A stretch of DNA of 64,000 bases from Blautia argi. Lineage in GTDB: Bacteria > Bacillota > Clostridia > Lachnospirales > Lachnospiraceae. The notes beneath the pieces are model-generated. The model had not been told where the DNA came from, searched no databases, and was given only the letters and a program-made list of their open reading frames with translations. The stretch spans positions 1,371,501-1,435,500 of the forward strand of contig NZ_CP030280.1 in the NCBI RefSeq assembly GCF_003287895.1, given 5' to 3'. Position numbers and translations under genes: made by a program. Shown here piece after piece: positions 17,440-27,059 of the stretch (positions within the stretch are counted from its first letter, which is position 1; the number at the start of each line of letters is the position of its first letter).

Positions 17440-18486
17440 ATGAAGGGTAAAATGAAAACAGCTGTCATGCTGGACATTGGAAAAATGGGATTTGAGGAAA
17501 GAGAAATTCCCACACCAAAGGATAACGAGGTTTTGGTAAAGTTGGAATATGTGGGCATCTGTGGCAGCGATTTGCATTATTATGAATCCGGAGCAATCGG
17601 AGATTTTGTGGTAAAGCCGCCATTTGTGCTGGGGCATGAACCGGGTGGTACGGTTGTGGAAGTTGGAAAAAATGTAACACACTTAAAAGTGGGGGATCGG
17701 GTGGCTTTAGAACCGGGCAAAACCTGTGGACACTGCGAATTCTGTAGAGAAGGAAAATACAATCTCTGTCCGGACGTGGAGTTCTTTGCCACACCCCCTG
17801 TCGATGGAGTTTTTCAGGAATATGTGGCACATGAGGCAGGGCTTTGCTTCAAGCTTCCGGAGAATGTAAGCACCCTGGAAGGAGCTTTAATTGAACCGCT
17901 GGCTGTTGGTTTCCATGCAGCCATTCAGGGTGATGCGCATCTTGGACAAAAGGCAGTGGTTATGGGGGCTGGCTGCATTGGTCTGGTATCTATGATGGCA
18001 TTAAAGGCAAGAGGGGTCACAGAGGTTTATGTGGTAGATATTATGGACAAACGTTTGGAAAAAGCTACGGAATTAGGTGCATCAGGAGTCATTAACGGCG
18101 CAAAGGAAGATGTTGTAAAGCGCATCAGAGAGCTGACAGAGGGAAAAGGCGTTGATTTGGTTATTGAAACAGCAGGAAGTGAAATTACCACAAGACAGGC
18201 TGTGCAGATTACAAAGAAAGGCGCAGCTATTGTGCTGGTAGGATACAGCAAGAGCGGAGAAATTACACTACCTATGAGCCTTGCGCTGGATAAGGAACTG
18301 ACCTTTAAAACTGTATTCCGATATCGCCATATTTATCCCATGGCAATTGATGCGGTAGCTTCCGGAAAAGTTAATTTAAAGGGCATTGTAACGGATATTT
18401 TTGATTTGGACGAGGTGCAGAAAGCAATGGATTACAGTATCCATAATAAGGCAGAAATTGTAAAAGGGGTAATTAAAATTTGTTAA
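17440..18486 (+). CDS. Zinc-dependent sorbitol/xylitol-type dehydrogenase
   Basis: A 348-residue medium-chain dehydrogenase that oxidises a polyol to a ketose with NAD(P). Catalytic-zinc ligands lie in GICGSDLHYY and GHEPGG; the structural-zinc cysteines are in GKTCGHCEFCREGKYNLC. The Rossmann motif is VVMGAGCIGLV, followed by VVDIMDKRL, whose aspartate after the second strand favours NAD. The block YESGAIGDFVVKPPFVLGHE is typical of sorbitol and xylitol dehydrogenases. Preceded by a ROK repressor gene that may control it. Exact polyol not determinable. Confidence 0.88.
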   Translation: MKGKMKTAVMLDIGKMGFEEREIPTPKDNEVLVKLEYVGICGSDLHYYESGAIGDFVVKPPFVLGHEPGGTVVEVGKNVTHLKVGDRVALEPGKTCGHCEFCREGKYNLCPDVEFFATPPVDGVFQEYVAHEAGLCFKLPENVSTLEGALIEPLAVGFHAAIQGDAHLGQKAVVMGAGCIGLVSMMALKARGVTEVYVVDIMDKRLEKATELGASGVINGAKEDVVKRIRELTEGKGVDLVIETAGSEITTRQAVQITKKGAAIVLVGYSKSGEITLPMSLALDKELTFKTVFRYRHIYPMAIDAVASGKVNLKGIVTDIFDLDEVQKAMDYSIHNKAEIVKGVIKIC

Positions 18487-18587
18487 AAGAAATCTGAAAA
18501 ACAGAAAAAAGACATGACGAAAAAAGTAAGGGGTGATATAATAAAGCAGATTATCTGCAAAAAGAGGCAGTTTTGGGAGGACGAAAC

Positions 18588-20020
18588 ATGGAAGAGCAAA
18601 AGAGAAGCTGTGAATTGGAGAGAAAAGGCTGTGGCGGCTGCAGTATGCTGTCCATGCCATATAGGAAGCAATTAAAAAAGAAGCAGAAAAGACTGGAACA
18701 GCTTCTTGGAAAATTCGGGAAGGTACAGCCAATCCTGGGTATGGAAAATCCCTGGAATTACAGAAATAAAGGTGATTTCGACTTTTGCAAAAGGAAAAGG
18801 GAAGAATCTGGAGAGCGGAATCTATGCTCAGGGAAGCCACAGAGTTCTTCCTGTAAAAACCTGTTTTTTGCATCAGCCGATTCTGGATAAAGCAGTGGAA
18901 GCTGTGCGAAGAGCGGTGTCAGACTGTAAATATCAGCCTTATGATGAAGATAGGAGAACAGGGCTTATCCGGCATGTACTGGTAAGGCACAGTCTTACTA
19001 CAGATGAGGTTATGGCTGTGCTGGTGACGGCCTCTCCTGTTTTGCCAGGAGCAAAGGCATTTGTAAAAAAGGTACGGGAGCTTTGTCCGAATATTACGAC
19101 TATTGTGCAGAATGTAAATGCCCGCTCCACCAGTGCGGTGTTGGGGGACAGGGAGAAAATCCTGTATGGAAAAGGATTTATTACAGACAGTCTTTGCGGC
19201 GTAAGGTTCCGTATTGCGGCTTCCAGTTTTTATCAGGTAAACCCCAAACAGACAGAGATTTTATACAAAAAAGCCATTGAGGCAGCGGGACTTAACGGAA
19301 AACAGACGGTGCTTGATGCTTACTGCGGTGTAGGAACCATTGGACTGACTGCTGCAAAACATGCAAAAAATGTGCTGGGAGTGGAGTTAAACAAAAGTGC
19401 TGTGCAGTGTGCTATAGAAAATGCAAAAGCAAACCATTTGAAAAATGCCCGCTTTTTATGCGGAGATGCGACAAGGTTTTATACAGAAAATGGCGGCAAG
19501 AGCAGAGCAGGTGAACGTAGTATTTATGGATCCGCCCAGAGCCGGCAGCACCCCGGAATTTTTGCAGGCTGTAAGCCGAATGAAGCCGGAAAAGCTGGTG
19601 TATATTTCCTGTAATCCGGAAACTCTGCAGAGAGATTTGGAGATATTGGTGAAGCTGAGGTGGAAGGTGGAACGGATACAGGGGGTGGACTTGTTTCCGA
19701 TGACGGAGCATGTGGAGACAGTTGTTCTTTTGTCCCAACAGAAGCCGGATGACACGATAGAGATCGACTTAGACCTGGACGAGCTGGATGCTACCAGTGC
19801 CGAGTTGAAAGCAACCTATCAGGAAATCAAAGATTATGTGCTGAAAGAATTTGGCTTGAAGGTTTCAAGTTTATATATTTCTCAGGTAAAACGCAAATGT
19901 GGAATTGGAGTGGGAGAAAACTATAATCTTCCAAAATCAGAAAATGCAAGAGTTCCACAATGCCCGAAAGAGAAGGAAGAAGCTATCAAGGCTGCCCTGA
20001 AATATTTTGCGATGATCTAA
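18588..20020 (+). pseudogene. rlmD: 23S rRNA uracil-C5-methyltransferase RlmD-like, two frameshifts
   Basis: The gene is complete but spread over three frames. Frame one (from ATG 18588, after GGGAGG) has the Fe-S cysteines C-x6-CGGC. After NYRNK near 18770 reading must move by one base to continue VISTFAKGKGKNLESG. The SAM motif DAYCGVGTIGL follows; near 19480, after GDATRF, another one-base shift is needed to reach FMDPPRAGSTPEFL and the catalytic YISCNP. Both fit one extra base, in GG and TTTT. The last ~90 residues (TYQEIKDYVLKEFGLKVSSL onward) are an extension beyond the usual RlmD end. Either decayed or affected by sequence errors. Confidence 0.85.
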
Positions 20021-20051
20021 GGACATCGCTGATTTCAAGGAGGAATAACAC

Positions 20052-20423
20052 ATGAAAAGCACATTTGAAAAAATGGGTGGAACCTACACACTTGGCGCAG
20101 ACGGAATTTACTATCCGAATCTTGTCAGTACAGATGAAGAACCGCATTATGGGAAATATGGAATGATGCGGAAAACATATCTGAAAGAGCATCGTCTGGC
20201 AATGTATTCACTGTATATGTTGGAAGACAGACTGGTGGAACATCTGAATCTTGTGGACGATGAAGCACAGGAGAGAATGGATATTCTGGTACGTCAGATG
20301 ATGGAGCAGCAGGGCATTACGGAAGAATTGAAAGCTCGTGATCAGATGGAATGGGTCAGAGCGGTAAACAATATCCGGAATGCTGCAGAAGAGATTGTGT
20401 TAAAAGAATTAGTGTATATTTAA
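20052..20423 (+). CDS. tnpV: TnpV-family transposon protein
   Basis: A 123-residue protein that begins MKSTFEKMGGTYTLGADGIY and continues with PNLVSTDEEPHYGKYGMMRK, the TnpV family found on clostridial mobilizable transposons such as Tn4451. Function is not established. A strong AAGGAGGAAT ribosome site precedes it, and it follows the rlmD-like gene by 31 bases, probably in the same transcript. It marks the left boundary of the mobile segment. A tight terminator follows. Confidence 0.8.
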   Translation: MKSTFEKMGGTYTLGADGIYYPNLVSTDEEPHYGKYGMMRKTYLKEHRLAMYSLYMLEDRLVEHLNLVDDEAQERMDILVRQMMEQQGITEELKARDQMEWVRAVNNIRNAAEEIVLKELVYI

Positions 20424-20432
20424 GGTAATGGA

Positions 20433-20456
20433 AAGCTCCTTCGGGAGCTTTTCGCT
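20433..20456 (+). terminator. UUCG-loop terminator after tnpV
   Basis: AAGCTCC-TTCG-GGAGCTT with a following TTTT, a stable tetraloop hairpin. Confidence 0.85.
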
Positions 20457-20684
20457 GTTTGGAAGAGATTATATAGAAAATGGGTTAAGAAGATGGTATT
20501 ATTAAAGCAACGGGATTTTTTTATTATAGTATCTAAAATGTTTTATTCATTACAAGGAAATGGAATTGATGAATGCCATTAAACTTCCTAATAGAAATAG
20601 AATCGTTCGATATTCTGAATTGGAAAATTTGATAAGTACAGATTAGAGCACGTGTAGATGTAATAAGAGAACGAAAGGAAAAAT
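20457..20684 (+). other. AT-rich leader with an uncertain 28-codon ORF
   Basis: An AT-rich gap before the STAND gene. A short frame at 20560-20646 (MELMNAIKLPNRNRIVRYSE, then LENLISTD) has AAGGAAA upstream but no recognised family. It could be a relic or a leader peptide. No confident promoter seen. Confidence 0.3.
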
Positions 20685-23600
20685 ATGGGAAAAAGCACAA
20701 AGAAGAAAAACAAAAAGATTACAGCTCCAAAAGCAAATATTCAGGAATTAAGTATTTCTAGGGATGGCGGACAAATTGCACTCAGGGGGTATTCATATCA
20801 ATTTTTGTATTCGTGTTATTTAATTCTTTCGTCATCAAATCCAAGCAATTTTTTCCAGCTTGAGGGGATTGAAGATATTGATTGTATCATGCAGAAAAAT
20901 GGTAGTAATGATATTACTCATATACAGTTGAAATATTCTGTCAACAAACAGGATGCCAGCTTTTTAACTGATGTGCTCAAAAATTTTCTTGAAGCATATT
21001 TGCTGGATCAAAATAGATTTTTTAAGCTTGTTTACGATTTCCCTGTTGCAAAAGGCCATCTAAGTAAGATATTTGCATCTAAGTTAGACGAAAAATCACG
21101 CACCCATTGGGCTGGCGTGATTTCAAATATCAAGAAAAACAATCCTTCTTGGAATTGGTCTGTTTATGATTTCGATAAATTTATTTCACATCTGTCATTT
21201 GAGAAGATTGAAAAATCTATACTTGCTACTGAAATTGAAAAAACCTTAATTAGAATTTATGAGATTAACACAGACAATGTTTCATTATTTGCAAATAGCA
21301 TAAAAATTCTTTGCTTTGAAAAAATGGAGCAGCGGGCCTATGTGACAAAAGCAGAATTAGATTCCAAAATCCAATCTGTCAAAATAGATATCAGTAAGGG
21401 TCCTCAAAATCCAGCTCATAGTTGGATTCGTAAACTGGACTACTCTAAGCCTAGCATTGATGAAGGGTGTAGTTTTTACGAAGGGAAAAAAGCAACACCA
21501 GCAGATATAGTAAGTGGGTTTCCAATCAAACGACCGAGTTTAGAAAAAGATGTTATTAATTCTATTTGCGAAAACATGGTTACTGTAATTAAAGCTTCTA
21601 GTGGGCAAGGAAAAACCACGCTGGCTTTGCGGGCAGCTTATATTCTCCAAAATGAATATATACCATATCAGTTACTATGGTGTGATGAGATAAAAGAAAT
21701 TGGGAATATTGTCCAATATTTCAAAGCAAGAATGCAGCTTGGTGAAAAGATTCTTATCTTAATTGACAATCTGGATAACCATCTCAGCAAATGGAATTAT
21801 CTTGTTCAGCTCTTACAATCCGAATTGCATTGTCATTATAAGTTGCTCATCACATCGCGAGAGATGGATTGGTATAATTATAGTGGTGACTTGAGCAATA
21901 TCCAGTCTTTGAAAGTAATTAAGCCGGTTTTAGAAGAAAAGGAAGCAATAGAGATATTCAATCTATTCAGAGAGGCTAAGCAACTTCACCCAAGCATAAC
22001 AAGCTGGCAAAGAGCATGGAATAAGATTGCAGAAAGGCAACTACTTATAGAGTATGTCTACTTGCTTACTCATGGTGAGATGTTATCAGAAAGAATAGCC
22101 TCACAAATATCCGAAATAGGACAATCATCTTCTGGCAAAGCAAAATGTGAAATCTTACGCAAAGTATGTTTTGCAGATCTTTGCGGAGTCAGGCTTTCTG
22201 CTATCAAACTTTCTGCGAGTCAATCAGAAGACTCTGGCTCGGATTTTGGGGAGCTTTTAAAAGGTATGGAATCGGAGTTCCTTGTGCATGTAAATGAAGA
22301 GAGTGGGTATATTGAGGGGCTACATCCCATTCGGTCAAAGCACGTTGTTAAGAGGCTGCATGAATTCCTGCCAATTGACAATACCGCCATTTCAGTTATG
22401 AAAATGGCGGACAAAGCGGACCTATCGATACTGTTTTCTCATCTGCCGGAGTTTACCCTGAACAAAGAAACGTTTTTCCGCGATGCGGTCGAGAGTCTAT
22501 GGGATGAAAAAGACCTTTCAAACTATACTTCTGCAATACAGGGGCTTTTTTCAGGGAGTGTGATGCAGTATTTCCTTTCTAACCGGGCTGCGTTTGACGA
22601 TGCAGATGCCCACGGCGGTCTTTTTCTTCTATCGACCGAAATGTGCCCCTTTGCTGTATTCGAGGATTTCGGTGTGTCGATGGATACGCTGGACAAAATG
22701 CGGGAAACATTTCCGGATAATAAGAATATAGAATATCTTTGCCGATTACGGGAGCGTATTCCCACCTGCTGTTTGCAGGAAACGTATGTCTATATTTTCT
22801 GCGATTGTTTATATAGGAAAATGCGTACCTTTCGTTTTGACGGAATAAAGGACATCACGTCCTATACCTCCATTTCTGAGTGGATCTATAACATCAATCC
22901 AGAGTGGAATGTATCTGCCGGATTTTCTCTGGACGATCTTTGGAGCAAGCCAGAAAAATTGACGCTGGAGTGCGTTTCTACGCTGATGTATCTCTCCTAC
23001 TGCGGGAACAGAGAGAAATATATGGAATTTGTGGAACGAAATCTTAAGAGTATTCTTACGTACCTTAAGCAGTGGACCAGATCACATAGGGTATTTATTG
23101 ATTCCGAAAAAAAAGCGATTCACATTGAATATATCCTTCGATTGCACAATATTAAAACGGGAAATGAGCAGAGCGTCTCAAGGCTGAAATTCCTTTGTAA
23201 AGCCTTGCCTATTTTTGATTTGTATTGCGCGGATGCTCTCAAGCCGACAGTTGATTTGCTCTCGGCTTATCCTGTTCCCGACGATGCACATAAAGAAATG
23301 CCCATTAAAAATATTGTAATCATGTTCCATCAGAATCTTACGTCGCTATGGAACAAGACCATTATGAGCAATTACGAATTTGATACCGCGACAGAATGGT
23401 TAAATTACTGGTTTGATGTGAGAGAACATATATGTTTGCTTGCAGATAAGTGCTGTGCCTGTATTTACAAACTCCTTGGCGGAAAACCATTAGGGAGTTT
23501 GGCCGGGGAGGTAGATCAACTTCGTGAAGAATTTGCCCTAATTACTACTGGTGAAAAGCGATATCCTAAAGAAGATCGTCCTTTTGAAGAAAAAGCTACA

Positions 23601-24632
23601 GTGCCCGAGAGGTTAGGAAAAATAAAGAGTAAATACTTTCAAAGCATACAAAACTTTATGAATCAGTTTGCAGGGTTCCTCATTAAGAATGAACAAAAAC
23701 AAAGATTGGCTATGGTTAACCTCACAATAGCTCAAAGTGCTCTTGTGACAATGCAGAATTACTTTGCAGAAATTGCAATTGATTTTAGCTTTCAGGAAAG
23801 ACAGTTGACTCTTTGTGTTATGGAAACACAAAACATAGAGCGACTAATAATGTGCTGTAGCTACTACCAGACACATTCGCCAAATAAGTATTTTAATAAA
23901 TATCAAATTAGCAATTGGTATGACGGGCATTGTCGGGATGAGAGAAAGATAGTAGAAGACGGATTGTCGGAATTAGAATCAAAGTATTCGATTCATTTTC
24001 CTGATCAGATTTACACCATTGACATGTTGAGCTATTATCCCATCATAGTTGGTAATTTTGATATGGCATCGGAAAGCAATTTAACCGAATGGCTTCTGGG
24101 CTGTATCGCATTTGCTGATGCTCCCTTTGATTACCTAGTCATATTATCTGCAAACGAGTCCAAAGAAATAGATTCTACTGCTTTACAGTTCCCTCGACGG
24201 ATGCTCGTTGACGTCAAGAAGGCAATCGAATCAGAAAATCATTCATTGCTTGATAAACTGGTGCCTCCATATCCTGTGAATGTGACAGCACAAATGCTTG
24301 ACTGCTTTAGTGAAAAATATGATTTGCCTGAAAAAAAAGTCACCGATGTCGATGAACTTCCAATAGGATATATTGCAGAAGAACTATGGATATATTCTAA
24401 ATCTGTGGAGTTGTTGACGGAACCAGAAGATGCGTGTTATCTTGCAGCTCAAACGCAAGATATTCAGCTCAACATTACGGAAATGCTTTGTTTATTGAAG
24501 AACAAGCTTCCGGTCAAAGATGTCGATTGGTTAATAGAAATTTGTGATAACGTATTTTCAGGAGAAAAATTTGATGACATTATGTTCAATAATGTTATTG
24601 AACATTTCATACAGAAAAAGATTGAACAGTAA
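20685..24632 (+). CDS. Giant nuclease-STAND NTPase, candidate Avs-like anti-phage protein
   Basis: 1315 residues. After a lysine-rich start, residues ~25-90 resemble the Cap4/DUF4297 nuclease fold: GYSYQF, E60, ED/ID at 63-66 and Q81-L-K83 fit the E...D...QxK pattern of a PD-(D/E)xK site. A P-loop follows (ASSGQGKT at 304-311) with Walker B ILILIDNLDN (Asp361) and an LLITSREMDW sensor-like segment, as in STAND NTPases. The remaining ~800 residues look alpha-helical, suggesting a sensor array. This nuclease-NTPase-repeat order is that of AVAST/Avs defence proteins. It sits alone, on the strand opposite the neighbouring relaxase, within mobile DNA. The substrate sensed is unknown. Confidence 0.72.
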   Translation: MGKSTKKKNKKITAPKANIQELSISRDGGQIALRGYSYQFLYSCYLILSSSNPSNFFQLEGIEDIDCIMQKNGSNDITHIQLKYSVNKQDASFLTDVLKNFLEAYLLDQNRFFKLVYDFPVAKGHLSKIFASKLDEKSRTHWAGVISNIKKNNPSWNWSVYDFDKFISHLSFEKIEKSILATEIEKTLIRIYEINTDNVSLFANSIKILCFEKMEQRAYVTKAELDSKIQSVKIDISKGPQNPAHSWIRKLDYSKPSIDEGCSFYEGKKATPADIVSGFPIKRPSLEKDVINSICENMVTVIKASSGQGKTTLALRAAYILQNEYIPYQLLWCDEIKEIGNIVQYFKARMQLGEKILILIDNLDNHLSKWNYLVQLLQSELHCHYKLLITSREMDWYNYSGDLSNIQSLKVIKPVLEEKEAIEIFNLFREAKQLHPSITSWQRAWNKIAERQLLIEYVYLLTHGEMLSERIASQISEIGQSSSGKAKCEILRKVCFADLCGVRLSAIKLSASQSEDSGSDFGELLKGMESEFLVHVNEESGYIEGLHPIRSKHVVKRLHEFLPIDNTAISVMKMADKADLSILFSHLPEFTLNKETFFRDAVESLWDEKDLSNYTSAIQGLFSGSVMQYFLSNRAAFDDADAHGGLFLLSTEMCPFAVFEDFGVSMDTLDKMRETFPDNKNIEYLCRLRERIPTCCLQETYVYIFCDCLYRKMRTFRFDGIKDITSYTSISEWIYNINPEWNVSAGFSLDDLWSKPEKLTLECVSTLMYLSYCGNREKYMEFVERNLKSILTYLKQWTRSHRVFIDSEKKAIHIEYILRLHNIKTGNEQSVSRLKFLCKALPIFDLYCADALKPTVDLLSAYPVPDDAHKEMPIKNIVIMFHQNLTSLWNKTIMSNYEFDTATEWLNYWFDVREHICLLADKCCACIYKLLGGKPLGSLAGEVDQLREEFALITTGEKRYPKEDRPFEEKATVPERLGKIKSKYFQSIQNFMNQFAGFLIKNEQKQRLAMVNLTIAQSALVTMQNYFAEIAIDFSFQERQLTLCVMETQNIERLIMCCSYYQTHSPNKYFNKYQISNWYDGHCRDERKIVEDGLSELESKYSIHFPDQIYTIDMLSYYPIIVGNFDMASESNLTEWLLGCIAFADAPFDYLVILSANESKEIDSTALQFPRRMLVDVKKAIESENHSLLDKLVPPYPVNVTAQMLDCFSEKYDLPEKKVTDVDELPIGYIAEELWIYSKSVELLTEPEDACYLAAQTQDIQLNITEMLCLLKNKLPVKDVDWLIEICDNVFSGEKFDDIMFNNVIEHFIQKKIEQ

Positions 24633-24788
24633 AATCGTTGTAGCTTGATTGTTTTAGCAGACAGTGTCTATTTAATCGAAGAAAAAGAATGTTGATAGTA
24701 TAGGCATTGAAAATGCTAGACTATGACTTAGATTTCAAATAAAAGTAAATAGTTGGAATATTAAAATAATAATGTGTGAATATTATTC

Positions 24789-24822
24789 ATTGTCTCGGCA
24801 CCATTTATGGTGCCAGGACAAT
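24789..24822. terminator. Strong hairpin between STAND gene and relaxase
   Basis: ATTGTC-TC-GGCACCAT pairs with ATGGTGCC-AG-GACAAT around a two-base loop. No long T-run follows on either strand, so its role as a convergent-gene terminator is probable but not certain. Confidence 0.5.
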
Positions 24823-24833
24823 ACTTTAGATGA

Positions 24834-26544
24834 TTACAATTCCATATCATGTGACCTTTTCTTAGTCCGAGCAGACTGATTTCGCCGCATTTCCTGTTCT
24901 CTCTGATATTTAAGTTCCCATGCACGATGGGAGAAAACATCAGGGTCTTCCACATTGAGATAATCCACCTCATCGGCTGCAATATCACGACGGTGATAGT
25001 CATAATACTTACCAAAAGTACCTTTGAGCTGCTCGATCAGCTTATCCCGGAAATCAGGACGTATCTGGATTCTGGTATCCAGTAACTCGGTATATTGTTC
25101 TGGTTCAGGATGAAATTTTTCTTCCCGGAAAGCGGCGGCATCTTTTTCAAGCTGTTTTTTGAGCGAGATGTCCTGAGAATCTAGGATATCAAGATTGTTA
25201 TTCATTTGGTCATATTTCTTGGATAGATTTGTCATATCTTTATCGGTAGAGCATTGTGCCTGGAAGATTAGCTGCTCTTTCCTTGATTTCAGTTCTTCAA
25301 TTTCTTCGGTAACAGTGGTAAGCTGCTGATTCAATTTTATATGCTGGATGGGATTCAAAATACTGGTTTTCTCTTTTTTCACATTCAGTTCTTTCCGCTC
25401 TGTAACTTTAGCTTTGAGTTTCTTTTTAATGGTGTTGTATTTATTCAGTATTGGATTAAAATGATTCATCCAGTCATGGATCACTTCTTTTTGCATCTCA
25501 TTGTGGAGCAAATGATACTGTGTAAAAATCATATGATTGCGGATCGCTTCTAACGTTTCAGCTATTATTGGAATAGACTTTTCTACAGCTTCAGCCAGTT
25601 TTGCTACCTTTGCTTTTAATTCTCGGAGCATTTTGTTATCCGCACGAATCTGACGGTTGATTTCACAGTGGTCTGCTATCATGCCTTTCTTTTCCATATT
25701 CTGGGCAATGTAGCCTTCATGGATGGTTGGCTGTTCGGTGATTCCCTGATCTGCAAAGCTGCGGTGATCAATGGTAGCATTTATCTGATTACGTGCAAGC
25801 ATTTTATTTACGGCATCTGCCCAGTTTGCCCGCCAGATACAAAGTTGTTCATCACTGTTCCATTGTTGGGAAATAGGATTCTGTCTGCCATATCGGCTGC
25901 TCTTGGGGTGTTTATCAATCCGTTCATATCCTTTTTCCTGTGCAACAGAGGAAGTCAGATATTCTTTCTTTTTTCCAACTTTATAGCGATATTGCTTTTC
26001 CCATCCCTGTTTCTGAGCAGTTTTAAATTCAGAAGCAGTAAACCCCTTTTTCTTCCCCATCTTTGATACAGAGATATTCTTTTTCTGTTTTATACTGCCA
26101 TGTTCCATTTTCATTTAATGGTCGGACAGTAAGAAGAATGTGTGCATGGGGATTGTGACCATCTGTATCGTGAATGGCAAAATCAGCACACATCCCCATA
26201 TCTACAAAATTCTTTTTAATAAAATCTTGAAGAAGAGAAATATTGCTGTCTTTATCCAACTCAACGGGGAGTGCGACAACAAATTCTCTTGCAAGTCGGC
26301 TGTCTTTGGTCTTTTCGGTTTCTTCCACAGCATTCCAGAGTTGTTCCCGGTCATTCCATTCCAATGGAGCCATTGGAGGAAGCATCACCTCCTGATAGAT
26401 CAGCCCCTGCTTTCTGGTATAGTCATGCTGGATGCCGTCATAATCATTGTACATGCGGCTACAGCTCATATAAGCAGAAGCAGCAACGGCAGACCGACCG
26501 GAACCACGGCTGACGACTTTGGCTTGCATATGATAAATTGCCAT
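24834..26544 (-). pseudogene. MobA/MobL-family (MobQ) relaxase, one frameshift
   Basis: Starts MAIYHMQAKVVSRGSGRSAV after AAAGGAGGTG. The relaxase domain has the tyrosine-bearing N-terminus, SRLAREFVVALP and the metal-binding histidine triad HNPHAHILLTVRPL. At about 26040 the frame breaks: the first frame ends EEKGVYCF, while GFTASEFKTAQKQGWEKQYR continues in the next frame, as expected if one G in a GGGG run is extra. The remainder is a long charged coiled-coil region ending in RSHDMEL. This enzyme would nick the adjacent oriT for conjugal mobilisation. Inactive as written unless the frameshift is an error. Confidence 0.85.
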
Positions 26545-26621
26545 ATCTGGCACCTCCTTTCGATGTTGCCTGCAACAGCGGATAAAGCCCTCGGCAGAGC
26601 GCACGAGCCCCGAAGGGGATA

Positions 26622-26662
26622 CCACTGCCTGATTTATCAGGTGGTGAGTAAGTGCGCCCTTC
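26622..26662. other. IncQ/MobQ-type origin of transfer
   Basis: The core TAAGTGCGCCCT (26649-26660) matches the nick region recalled for RSF1010/R1162 oriT. Directly before it is an imperfect inverted repeat, CACTGCCTGAT (26623-26633) and ATCAGGTGGTG (26636-26646), as in R1162. Its position just upstream of the MobQ relaxase gene supports the call. Confidence 0.8.
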
Positions 26663-26690
26663 GGGCCCTTCGGGAGTAGAACTTGTGCGT

Positions 26691-26912
26691 TTACATTCCC
26701 CGTAGCCGGATCATCAGCTCCCGTTTTAGGGAATCTAAATCCATTTCTTTAATATGGGGAACAATACTTTCCAGAATGGCTCCTTCCTGGACTAATCGGT
26801 GTGTTCTGGCATCACGTTCTTTTTTGCGATTTCTTGCTTCAGCTTCTTCCTGGCGGTGTCTTGCCTGTAAAAGTGCTTTTTCTTCCGGTGTCATGATTCT
26901 TTTATCTGCCAT
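26691..26912 (-). CDS. Small charged protein, DUF3847-like
   Basis: A 73-residue, strongly charged helical protein (MADKRIMTPEEKALLQARHR onward, with a KKERDARTHRLVQEG segment). Similar proteins accompany relaxase genes on clostridial mobilizable elements; function unknown, perhaps an auxiliary of the relaxosome. The start was chosen at MADK because AGGAGGTGCC is placed correctly there; three further codons are open upstream. Confidence 0.6.
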   Translation of the reverse strand: MADKRIMTPEEKALLQARHRQEEAEARNRKKERDARTHRLVQEGAILESIVPHIKEMDLDSLKRELMIRLRGM

Positions 26913-26992
26913 ACCTGGCACCTCCTTTTTATGCCCGTATCCGGGCAGTTTTGGTTTTAAAATCTTTTGGTTTGGTACTATGGTTTTAGATA

Positions 26993-27050
26993 ACTGACAG
27001 TGGCATGTTCTTGGTGAAAAATAAGGAAAGATAGTAGTACCACTGTCAGT
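26993..27050. repeat. Inverted repeat downstream of dnaC
   Basis: ACTGACAGTGG (26993-27003) and CCACTGTCAGT (27040-27050) are perfect 11-base arms around 36 bases. They lie just past the dnaC stop codon on the minus strand. Could be an mRNA stabiliser, terminator or protein site. Confidence 0.5.
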
Positions 27051-27059
27051 GAAAAATAA

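Noticed and set aside
24633-24788. Possible second gene of the STAND system after 24632
   Set aside because: Only short AT-rich frames with no ribosome site; the next gene is the convergent relaxase.
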